A stretch of 64,000 bases of DNA from Megaustenia siamemsis (taxonomy: Eukaryota > Mollusca > Gastropoda > Stylommatophora > Ariophantidae), in the NCBI GenBank assembly GCA_032433765.1, contig JAVIAB010000159.1:2892342-2956341 (forward strand), in the 5' to 3' direction. This document shows positions 30,912-40,437 of this stretch, piece after piece. Below the pieces are notes generated by a model. It saw only the letters and a list, made by a program, of their open reading frames with translations. It did not search any database and was not told the DNA's origin. Positions within the stretch are counted from its first letter, which is position 1; each line of letters opens with the position of its first letter. Position numbers and translations under genes: made by a program.

Positions 30912-31861
30912 TAGTTTCCCTGGTTGGCTCTGTGACTGACTCCAAATCCACTGTTATATGGTAACCTCTGATCTCTTCGGTTATTCCCATTATATCTTTG
31001 TCTACATTCTCTCTGTAGGTGACCGAGCTTATTGCAGTTGAAACATCTATTGTTCCCTGCGACTCCCTCTATTCTTCGTGGTGGTCCTTCATTTCTTGTT
31101 CTATTCCAACTGTGTCTAGCATGATCCACTTCCATGGATGTGTGTCCTACTTCTCTATCACTTCTATTCCTTCCATGCCTACCTTGATCTACCTCCATTA
31201 GTTGATGACTCCACTCCCCAGCTGGACCTACACTCCTGGTTTCTTCGCGTCTTGTGTGCCCTTGAGAGACGGGGTTATCTTCAATCGCACATCTTTTCAT
31301 ATGATTCTCTTCCTTGATGGCTAATTCTAAAGTTTCATTAATTGTCTTATGATCCTTCCTAAGTAAATATAATTTTAGCCCTCTGTTAGTTAATCCTTCA
31401 ACAAAAATTGTTATGATCTGCAACTGTATATCCTCATTTCTTATACCAGTTCTCACAAATGCCCTTTCCGCTAGCCCGATTAATCTGTCTCCATATGTAC
31501 ACACGGCTTCTCCTTCTTTTTGTTTCATTTTAAGTAATTTCGCAAACAAGTCTTGCGAATTTCTCTCTTCGGCATATCTCAAACTTAATGTTTGTTTTGT
31601 GTCCTCCCATGTTGCCTCTGGTTCTGTTTCTAGTTTCCTTCTCATGAATGTGGATACCTCATCCGAACAAGTCTGGAAGGCTATATTCTTTGGGTCTCTG
31701 TTCTGTGTTAAATATGCAAATTTTTCTATATTTTCTATCCATCTTCTAAATTTTGATGGCTCACCCTTAAATGTGGGGATACTATTGCTGATGTTTTGAT
31801 GGTTTATCGCCAGTCTCAGTTCGTTCAGTGTTTCGGTTGTGGGGTCTACGGTGGTGGCCAT
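30911..31861 (-). CDS. gag: Gag-like nucleocapsid protein
   Basis: 316 codons, the first frame of the LTR element. Residues 25-175 have the helical, Trp-containing character of Gypsy-type Gag (FKGEPSKFRRWIENIEKF, RYAEERNSQDLFAKLLKMKQ). A single CCHC zinc knuckle, CFNCNKLGHLQREC, lies at residues 273-286 and would bind the element's RNA. An imperfect repeat MEVD.(G/A)RH precedes the knuckle (about 222-232 and 243-253). The frame is intact. The stop codon overlaps the pol start (TAATG). The ATG at 31859-31861 is followed immediately by a normal-looking MATTVDPTTE N-terminus. Confidence 0.9.
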   Translation of the reverse strand: MATTVDPTTETLNELRLAINHQNISNSIPTFKGEPSKFRRWIENIEKFAYLTQNRDPKNIAFQTCSDEVSTFMRRKLETEPEATWEDTKQTLSLRYAEERNSQDLFAKLLKMKQKEGEAVCTYGDRLIGLAERAFVRTGIRNEDIQLQIITIFVEGLTNRGLKLYLLRKDHKTINETLELAIKEENHMKRCAIEDNPVSQGHTRREETRSVGPAGEWSHQLMEVDQGRHGRNRSDREVGHTSMEVDHARHSWNRTRNEGPPRRIEGVAGNNRCFNCNKLGHLQRECRQRYNGNNRRDQRLPYNSGFGVSHRANQGN

Positions 31862-33206
31862 GTTTCACTATGATACTAATACCTACCTCTCTCTTAACTG
31901 TTGATATAACAATCAATTTAAAATTTATTATATGTTATATTACATGTACTAATTATCAGCACTTTATGAGCTCTACTCTGGCCTCGGTTTCTGGAATAAA
32001 TAGAAATTATTATTATTTTCCCTGTGGAATAAAAACAGTGTAGTATAAAAATTATTATTATTTAATTTCCCTGTGGAATAACCATGTAGTATTTCAAACA
32101 CTATTAAAAAAATACATCCAGTACAATTTAAAAAATGGTTACAGAACAATATAAAAAAAAGGTATGTCACCTTATCAATAATAATTAAAATAATAATTAT
32201 TTAACCAAACTTAACTACATAATAACAGAACACTATTTTAAAAACTGTCAACCAGCTGTTTAAAAAAACTTGTTTACAATATTCGCTGGTATATTGATTA
32301 ATAATACTTTCTAAAAATCATTAATTAATTAATTACTTAACAAACTACTTAATAAATAAATTAATTACTAATTACTTAATAAATAAATTATTGTTTCTCA
32401 GCTGTTGATGATCGGTTTCTTCCTTCTGGTCTTCTAATGTCTAATGTTAATTTATTTTAATTTAATTTCTAACACACGCGAATGGCCATATCACACTGAA
32501 ATATTAACACTCTTACTTGTTACTTGACTTGTGTCTCTAAATAAAAACTACACCACTTGAAATTATTAATTATCAATCACAATTTCTCAATCAAAATGAC
32601 CCATGAACTCATTACTCAACTTCAACACATGTGTGGGACAATTGCAATTGTGTCGGGAGTTATCTGACGATGACGATTTTCTGTTGAGAGTTATGCCTCT
32701 TCCTGACTAACTTTCAAAATAAACAAACTGTGATGGGTCACATGTCAAAGGTCGGGATCATTGAATGAATTGAAACTTGAAACGATGATTTGTTGCAAAC
32801 TTGACGCTATGACTGGATACCAACAAAACAGGTAATATTGATTGACAATTTGACAATCTCTTGGCTGGTCAGATTTAATGCTGACTAAAAATGTTAGTGC
32901 CTCTCTTGTCTTGACACAGGTAAATTTCAGACTTGTAACAGTGTAATTTGACTTTTTGACCTGAAGGACAGGTACTCTTGATTGGTAAAATGACAATCTC
33001 AGCTGGTAGGAGTGCAACACAGGTAGAATTGTGGTCGTGTTGAACTTTTGACCCGGTAGACGGTACACGGTGATTTCTCCGTGATTTCTAAGTTGAAGAC
33101 TGGGCAGGCTATTTATTCTTCCGTTAACTTTCTGTCATTCATTTATTTGATTTCTCTCCGCGACAAACCCAGGTTTCGTGCTGAGTCAATGGACCAAATT
33201 AATAAA
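31862..33206 (-). other. 5' leader of the LTR element
   Basis: 1.35 kb between the 5' LTR and gag, AT-rich, with no long frame apart from a 107-codon run without motif (32745-33068). The primer-binding site should lie just inside the LTR at about 33190-33206. The minus sequence there includes tttggtccattgactcagca, which I could not match to a tRNA 3' end. Confidence 0.7.
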
Positions 33207-34399
33207 TGTTATAGCGTTGTGATATTCTTTGTTCTTTATCTCGAATAGTTAGTGGCTAGTACTTCAATGATCACAACACACAATATGATATATAATAGAC
33301 TTGCACATAAGTCTCTCTTCAATGTTCAACTATTAATGTTTATTGGAATGGAACATTGTTCATCAACATCTTCATTTTCTTACAAACTTGTGAGTCTACT
33401 TACGACATGTAGAATATATGAAGCACAATGGAACACAATTCTTGGACACTTGTAAAACAACTTCTACTGATAACTTCTCTAGTGTCTTAATCATCTATCA
33501 CTGACTTATGACTGTAACTTGTAGAATTCTAACTGTTCTGACTCTGTTTCTAAACTGCTTAACTGCTTCTTGTCTAAATGTTTCTACTTCTAACCTTCTG
33601 ACTGTCTCTCCTAGCTTAACGCTGTCCTAACTTAACTGCTGGTTCGCTCTCCTAACTTAACTGACTTAGTCTACATTCTACTTTCTCTTCTAAAAATCTC
33701 TGGCTTAGCTTGTTTTTTCCTAACTCAACTGCTTTAAATACTCCTCAACTCTCTTCTACCTGCGAGATGGTGACCAATAAGATCATCGCAAATTGACCAC
33801 TCCAACGTGATCTGGTCACTCAATGTTTACGTGTCCTGTGTCCACCATCTGTGACTCACCTGAACTTTCCCATCTTTTGGACAAAGCATCCTGTTTTTCG
33901 CCTACTTGGCGACATAATGTTACCTCATGACAATGACCTCTCCTGGAAGTTGGATGACCACTTATTTATCAGCCGGCCAAAGTCATGGGATCAACGCATG
34001 CTCATCACAATAACAACCACTAGTTGTTGTGAACATGATGGACACTCGTGGAGATCTGACAATAACACCACGCGGTCGTTGCATGTAACTAAACTTTTCC
34101 ATGTAGTGAGACATTGTGTCGTTCCACTATTCTGGACCTCTCCTTCGGTGCATGTCACCCACCCTCTACAACAGGTGAGTGGGGATCATGGAAAATCCCA
34201 TCGCTTTGTCCAATTACTCTGAACCTCACTCCTTCCTCCAGGTTACTACCCTTCTCCTATAACCTCTACTGTAACTAAACTTCTGACTCACTAGTTATAC
34301 TGACATACCATCATTATAGTTAAATCTGCTGGTCGCCACTATATGATACTGCTATCGTCTATTTGAGAAGCGGTAGCTTCCACCAGCTTCACTGTTACA
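33207..34399 (-). repeat. 5' LTR (minus orientation)
   Basis: 1193 bp, nearly identical to 22980-24175. In minus orientation it is the upstream LTR and should carry the promoter; I did not identify a convincing TATA box or initiator. Ends at ttcactgttaca, followed by the target duplication ccgac. Confidence 0.95.
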
Positions 34400-34437
34400 C
34401 CGACAGTCCTTTGTAGTCCATTTCACTAACCACTTAA
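34400..34437 (-). mobile_element. SINE copy 2, tRNA-end remnant
   Basis: cagtcctttgtag and catttcactaaccactt match the A-box side of the SINE at 14740-14765. This completes the SINE that is interrupted by the LTR retrotransposon, truncated just inside the A-box. Confidence 0.8.
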
Positions 34438-34457
34438 AGTAAAGAACATCCGATCAA

Positions 34458-34755
34458 TATGGCGGATAGGCAACAAAGGAACTGTTTAGGCCCGCTCTGA
34501 AAAGTGTTCCTTGATTCCTCATATTCCAAGTCCGGCTTGTTGCCGGAGTTACTGAGTAGTGCTCTGATCTGTGCGCACCGTGAGCTTTATTTTTCATCCG
34601 GATGGTGTTTCAACATTCAGATTGCTTACGATGAATGATTATATCGTATGACGAAGGATAGTCCAGATGCGTTCATTGTCGGTGCTATAATACGCCTTAT
34701 GTCTTTTGACGTGTGCTGTGTTTGCAACGATGGGGACTGCAACTGCCTTTATTTG
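34458..34755. repeat. Dispersed 300-bp repeat, copy 1
   Basis: Starts tcaatatggcggatag and includes cctcatattcc, ttactgagtagtgctctg and tacgatgaatgat. About 75-80% identical by eye to 60325-60628. No open frame or known motif, and boundaries are approximate. Type unknown (MITE, SINE body or fragment of a larger element). Confidence 0.8.
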
Positions 34756-34761
34756 GCCAAA

Positions 34762-35520
34762 CCTAACCAAACCATTTTATCTGTTGCTTCTTTATATATT
34801 CTATGGCGGGGTTATCCCTAGATTTCTTTCTTATTTCCTCATTTCTGACTTGTCTCTCAGGCTGTTTCCTGTCATTCGTCTAACACATTTCATCTTTGTA
34901 GAGGTTATTTTTTTATGAGTTCTGGTATCAAGGGTCCAGGACTGGCATTGGTAGCACAACATTGGGATGAAGATTGTATTGTAGAGTGCCCGTTTTGCCT
35001 CTACAGTTATTTCCTTGTTGGACAACAGTGGTGATAGCTGTCCAATGATTTGACAAGCTTTAATGCATCTTGAGTCTATCTCTGCTGTTTGTGAGTTGTT
35101 GTTTGTCACTAGATTTCCTAGGTATTTAAATTCCTCTAGTTGTTTTAGTTGTCTGTCGTCTATAGTTATGTTGATGTTCTGTTTCTCTTTTGCGATATTC
35201 ATGACTTCTGTTCTATTGATGTTGATTTTCACGTTGTATTTTGTGCCTGTGCTGTTGAGTTTATTTAAGTGTTCTTGTCTGTCTTCTATTTTTCCATGTA
35301 TTAGTGCCTGATCGTCTGCAAATAAAACCTTGTTGATCTACTCTGTCACTTATGGGTTGGCTAACTTGCATATATAATCCATGTATGTAATAAACAGTAG
35401 GGGGGATAGTAGTCACCCTTGTCTGACACCTGATCTAACTTTCAAGTGGTATGTGTGCCACAAATTGTCTTTCCATTTGTTTATCTAACCTCCATGATGC
35501 GCTTCTTTAGGTCAGAATAT
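34762..35520 (-). pseudogene. LINE-F fragment: end of RT domain and C-terminal region
   Basis: The minus strand contains a degenerate VRQG.LLSPLLF motif (about 35430), LFADDQALIHG (about 35310), then an open 133-codon stretch at 34831-35232 with EEFKYLGNLVTNN, FIPMLCYQCQSWT and MKCVRRMTGNSLRD. Stops and frameshifts separate the pieces. It is the longer of two LINE-F copies in the window and is non-functional. Confidence 0.82.
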
Positions 35521-35879
35521 ATAGCACATACATAAACACACACATTTGCAAAAACATAGAAACAGAGATTCTCAGATTTGAATAAAAGACCGGTTATTCA
35601 ACTACTACAAATGTTGATCCAGTTTAGAAAGTTGAAACACGCAACATGACAGGGGAGATAATTTAATATCAGATGAGAAAAAAAACATGAAAAACTAAAA
35701 ATGTTAGGGAAACGTAATAAACACCATTAGGCGGTGATTGACACGGCCTTGGCGTGGAGAGAGAGAAAGAGAGAGAGAGGGGAATGTTCGGAGAACGTGG
35801 CGCTGGAAGAATGGAAGGAAGAAATTGAAGATGGATATCTTGACAAATTACCTATGTGGAGATGATTATGTTCTTTCTT
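35521..35879. other. No recognisable gene
   Basis: Unassigned. (GA)-rich at 35756-35780, just before the pyrimidine tract and in opposite strand sense. Confidence 0.45.
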
Positions 35880-35920
35880 TCCGTTTGCTGCTTGCTCTCC
35901 CTCTCTGTCTCTCACCCTCA

Positions 35921-35951
<31 letters not shown>

Positions 35952-37090
35952 CCCTCATCTCTCTCTCTCTCTGTCTCTCACCCTCATCTCCTTCTCTCAA
36001 TCTCATCTCCGTCTCTGCCTCTTACCATCCTCTCTCTATCTCTCACACCCTTCAGTCCCTCTCTCTATCTCTCACAACCTCCCTTCCCTCTCTCTATCTC
36101 TCACACCCTCCCCTCCCTCTCTTTATCTCTCACACCCTCCCCTCCCTCTCTCTATCTCTCACACCCTCCCCTCGCTCTCTTTATCTCTCACACCCTCCCC
36201 TCCCTCTCTCTATCTCTCACAACCTCCCCTCCCTCTCTTTATCTCTCACACCCTCCCCTCCCTCTCTTTATCTCTCACACCCTCCCCTCCCTCTCTTTAT
36301 CTCTCACACCCTTCCCTCCCTCTCTCTGTCTCTCACACCCTTCCCTCCCTCTCTCTATCTCTCACACCCTCCCCTCCCTCTCTCTATCTCTCACACCCTC
36401 CACTCCCTCTCTTTATCTCTCATACCCTCCCCTCCCTCTCTTTATCTCTCACACCCTCCCCTCCCTCTCTCTATCTTTCACACCCTCCCCTCCCTCTCTT
36501 TATCTCTCATACCCTCCTCTCCCTTTCTCTATCTCTCACACCCTCCCATCCCTCTCTCTATCTCTAACACCATTCCCTCCCTCTCTTTATCTCTCATACC
36601 CTCCTCTCCCTCTCTATATCTCTCACACCATCCCATCCCTCTCTCTATCTCTAACACCATCCCCTCCCTCTCTTTATCTCTCACACCCTCCCCTCCATCT
36701 CTTTATCTCTCACACCCTTCCCTCCCTCTCTCTATCTCTCACACCCTTCCCTCCCTCTCTCTATCTCTCACAACCTCCCCTCCCTCTCTTTATCTCTCAC
36801 ACCCTCCCCTGCCTCTCTTTATCTCTCATACCCTCCCCTCCCTCTCTCTATCTCTCACACCCTCCCCTCCCTCTCTCTATCTTTCACACCCTCCCCTCCC
36901 TCTCTTTATCTCTCATACCCTCCTCTCCCTCTCTCTATTTCTCACACCCTCCCATCCCTCTCTCTATCTCTAACACCATCCCCTCCCTCTCTTTATCTCT
37001 CACACCCTCCCCTCCCTCTCTTTATCTTTCACACCCTCACCTCCCTCTCTCTATTTCTCACACCCTACCCTCCATCTCATCGGCCCCCCC
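35880..37090. repeat. 29-bp pyrimidine-rich minisatellite
   Basis: About 40 copies of a 29-bp unit, ccctctctttatctctcaca + ccctcccct, preceded by ctctctgtctctcaccctcat units. Almost pure C/T with occasional A. Two overlapping plus-strand frames of 411 and 620 codons exist only because the tract lacks stop codons. Confidence 0.93.
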
Positions 37091-37705
37091 CGCTCTCTTT
37101 CTCTCTCACCTTCATCTCCTTCCCTCTCTCTCTCACCTCCTCCCTCTCTCACCCTTTTCTCCCTATCTCAAACCCTCCCCTCTCTCGCTCTCACCCTCAC
37201 TTCCCTTCCTCTCTCACCATCTAGTCACTTTCTCACCCTCCTCTCTGTCTCCCTATCTCACCCTTATACCTCACTCACCCCCCCACCGATCATCTCTCTC
37301 TCCATGTCTTTCACTCTCCTTCCCTATCTTCCTCATCCTCCGTTCCCTCTCTCTCTCTCTCACCATCCCATCCATCTCCCACCTCTCACTTTCTGTCTCT
37401 AACACTCCCGTACCTTTCTCTTACACTCTACTCCCTTTCTCTCACATTTCCATACATCACTCTCACCCTCCATTACCTCTCTTTTCATCCTCTCCTTTCT
37501 TTCTCTCACCTCCCGTACCTCTCTCTCACCCACTCCTCCCTCTCTCGCTCACCCTCCCCTCCATCTCTCGCTCAACCCTCCACTCCCTCTCTCTGACCCG
37601 CCCCTTCCTCTCTCTCTCACTCTCTCCTCCTTCTCTCTCTCACTCTCTCTCTCTCTCACCTTCTCCTCCTTCTCTCATATCATACCTCTTCTCGCACACT
37701 CCTCC
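37091..37705. repeat. Irregular polypyrimidine tract
   Basis: Continues the C/T strand bias without a clear unit (ctctctctcaccctcc type). Together with the array before it this makes about 1.8 kb of strongly asymmetric DNA. Confidence 0.85.
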
Positions 37706-37756
37706 ACCTCCGCCTTAATTGCTGATTTTGTCGACATTAAAAAGACGAGGAACTAA

Positions 37757-39345
37757 AACTATGAGAGAACTCTCAGACATAAACCACTGGCAGGGTGCGC
37801 CTCACGGTCCTTGTCGCCATCCTAAAACTATGAGAGAACTCTCAGACATAAACCACTGGCAGGGTGCGCCTCACGGTCCTTGTCGCCATCCTAAAACTAT
37901 GAGAGAACTCTCAGACATAAACCACTGGCAGGGTGCGCCTAACGGTCCTTGTCGCCTTCCTAAAACTATGAGAGAACTCTCAGACATAAACCACTGGCAG
38001 GGTGCGCCTAACGGTCCTTGTCGCCTTCCTAAAACTATGAGAGAACTCTCAGACATAAACCACTGGCAGGGTGCGCCTAACGGTCCTTGTCGCCATCCTA
38101 AAACTATGAGAGAACTCTCAGACATAAACCACTGGCAGGGTGCGCCTAACGGTCCTTGTCGCCTTCCTAAAACTATGAGAGAACTCTCAGACATAAACCA
38201 CTGGCAGGGTGCGCCTAACGGTCCTTGTCGCCTTCCTAAAACTATGAGAGAACTCTCAGACATAAACCACTGGCAGGGTGCGCCTAACGGTCCTTGTCGC
38301 CATCCTAAAACTATGAGAGAACTCTCAGACATAAACCACTGGCAGGGTGCGCCTAACGGTCCTTGTCGCCTTCCTAAAACTATGAGAGAACTCTCAGACA
38401 TAAACCACTGGCAGGGTGCGCCTAACGGTCCTTGTCGCCATCCTAAAACTATGAGAGAACTCTCAGACATAAACCACTGGCAGGGTGCGCCTAACGGTCC
38501 TTGTTGCCTTCCTAAAACTATGAGAGAACTCTCAGACATAAACCACTGGCAGGGTGCGCCTAAAGGTCCTTGTCGCCATCCTAAAACTATGAGAGAACTC
38601 TCAGACATAAACCACTGGCAGGGTGCGCCTAACGGTCCTTGTCGCCATCCTAAAACTATGAGAGAACTCTCAGACATAAACCACTGGCAGGGTGCGCCTA
38701 AAGGTCCTTGTCGCCATCCTAAAACTATGAGAGAACTCTCAGACATAAACCACTGGCAGGGTGCGCCTAACGGTCCTTGTCGCCATCCTAAAACTATGAG
38801 AGAACTCTCAGACATAAACCGCTGGCAGGGTGCGCCTAACGGTCCTTGTCGCCATCCTTAAACTATGAGAGAACTCTCAGACATAAACCACTGGCAGGGT
38901 GCGCCTAACGGTCCTTGTCGCCATCCTAAAACTATGAGAGAACTCTCAGACATAAACCACTGGCAGGGTGCGCCTAAAGGTCCTTGTCGCCATCCTAAAA
39001 CTATGAGAGAACTCTCAGACATAAACCACTGGCAGGGTGCGCCTAACGGTCCTTGTCGCCATCCTTAAACTATGAGAGAACTCTCAGACATAAACCGCTG
39101 GCAGGGTGCGCCTAACGGTCCTTGTCGCCTTCCTAAAACTATGAGAGAACTCTCAGACATAAACCACTGGCAGGGTGCGCCTAAAGGTCCTTGTCGCCTT
39201 CCTAAAACTATGAGAGAACTCTCAGACATAAATCGCTGGCAGGGTGCGCCTAAAGGTCCTTGTCGCCTTCCTAAAACTATGAGAGAACTCTCAGACATAA
39301 ACCACTGGCAGGGTGCGCCTAACGGTCCTTGTCGACATCCACAAT
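37757..39345. repeat. 69-bp minisatellite array
   Basis: 23 copies of a 69-bp unit (aaaactatgagagaactctc + agacataaaccactggcagg + gtgcgcctaacggtccttgt + cgccatcct) with very low divergence. Each unit contains tgagag-aa-ctctca, a 6-bp inverted repeat. Because 69 = 3 x 23, both strands have long open frames (380 and 314 codons). I see no start context, signal or known domain, and take them as artefacts. Confidence 0.95.
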
Positions 39346-39404
39346 GGTCGCATGAAGATTTGTGCTGTATTTTCTGGCTTGGATTTCTGTATTTAATGTG
39401 TATA

Positions 39405-39480
39405 GTTTGCTTGTTATACCTGATTAAGGCTTTTGCCGAAACGTTGTAACTTGCCTTTCTATTTACTAGTTTAGCTCTCC
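39405..39480 (+). other. Dispersed GCCGAAACGT element, hammerhead-like core relic (copy 3)
   Basis: cctgattaaggcttttgccg followed by aaacgttgtaac and a tail to tttagctctcc. Same family as 5204-5285 and 13765-13835. Reads CTGATTA-(aggcttttgcc)-GAAAC-gtt-GTA, close to a minimal hammerhead core but with G8 changed. Confidence 0.35.
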
Positions 39481-39515
39481 ATACCAATTTATGTTGAGAG
39501 TATATATGTTCTCTA

Positions 39516-39653
39516 TAGGTAGAATTGGATGGAAGGAAAAGCAAACAAACGACGAAGTCATAAAACAACTAAAAATGAAAAGAGAACTACTAAGCACAAT
39601 TCAAACAAGACAAATGCGATTTTTTGGCCATGTTAAAAGACACAACATCCTAC
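39516..39653 (+). mobile_element. LINE-B insertion, left part
   Basis: The plus strand encodes RIGWKEKQTNDEVIKQLKMK and RQMRFFGHVKRHN, the C-terminal LINE-B region. The insertion is 5'-truncated and continues at 42111-42308 after the DNA transposon. Flanked by atatgttctcta at 39504-39515 and 42309-42320, a 12-bp TSD. Confidence 0.88.
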
Positions 39654-39655
39654 TA

Positions 39656-39669
39656 TTGGTCGTTTCAAA
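39656..39669. repeat. Left terminal inverted repeat
   Basis: ttggtcgtttcaaa directly after the duplicated TA. 13 of 14 bases match the complement of the right end. Confidence 0.85.
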
Positions 39670-39674
39670 TCTAA

Positions 39675-40037
39675 ATGTTCACGATTAACATGAAATATCT
39701 CCTCTTTCCCTGCACTTACAAACTTGATTTTTTGCATCTGGCCTTGTTTTACCAAGGTCCCACCGATTTCACAAAATTGAATGATGTAGGAAGTATGCTT
39801 CATCATGAAGCAGCACTTTCCTTTGATCTCAGTGAATTTACGGATCTTTTTGCTCCTGGAGAAAATAATTTACCGTACATTAATGGAAATCAGCTTCTCG
39901 ACATAGGCGTCTCTACACAACTTGAAAGTTGGAGGCGTTATCAACTGTTTACTTTCTATTGTTTACTTTCTTTAAAATACTATGAGAATGTCAATGTTAT
40001 AGCCTTTACAGACGGTCTAAAACAAATCAGCGTATAA
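39675..40037 (+). other. Unassigned open frame inside the DNA transposon
   Basis: 120 codons on the strand opposite the transposase, entirely within the left non-coding part of the element, including EFTDLFAPGENNLPYINGNQ. No recognised domain. It may be chance, part of the element, or captured sequence. Low confidence that it is translated. Confidence 0.25.
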
Positions 40038-40437
40038 ACAGTTCCATTAATGAAAACTATTTAAACAATATACAACAAAGAATACATTTAAAAAAATTAA
40101 TTATCCGTTGCGAGCGATAACGAGCATGACATATCAAGCAAAGTTATTGTTTATGGGTACGCATGTGACTAAAGAGTCCGATGTAAGCACGGGATCCTCT
40201 TCACTGTAAAGAGCTACATTGTTCGTTTTATGTCTTTCCATGTGACTTTCATTATTTTACGTAAACAAGACATATGAAAGTGATTTAGTTTCTTTGCATG
40301 CCTGCAGTACACATATCAAGAATCTTTACATTTTCAAAACGTTATCAACTTTAGCTAAAGATTGATCATGCGGACATATAAAAACGTCCATTATTATTTC
40401 ATTTATTCTGAATCAGAGGAGTCTAACATATTGATTA

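Larger units (their letters stand above)
22980..34399 (-). mobile_element. Complete Ty3/Gypsy-type LTR retrotransposon (11.4 kb)
   Basis: Two directly repeated 1.2-kb LTRs with TG...CA ends flank gag and pol on the minus strand in the order gag-PR-RT-RH-IN. The 5-bp target duplication ccgac is present at 22975-22979 and 34400-34404. By eye the LTRs differ by four substitutions and one 3-bp indel, so the insertion is recent. The target is the tRNA part of a SINE. The pol reading frame has at least two breaks in the integrase half, so this copy is probably not autonomous unless these are sequencing errors. No envelope-like frame with a signal peptide or membrane segment was seen. Confidence 0.95.

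Noticed and set aside
35738..37718. 411- and 620-codon Ser/Pro/Leu-rich frames
   Set aside because: Overlapping frames of a polypyrimidine tract without stops.
37719..39068. 380-codon repeat protein (TMRELSDINHWQGAPNGPC)
   Set aside because: Equally long frames exist on the opposite strand, the unit is a multiple of 3 and copies are nearly identical at all codon positions. Kept as a repeat, though transcription data could reopen it.
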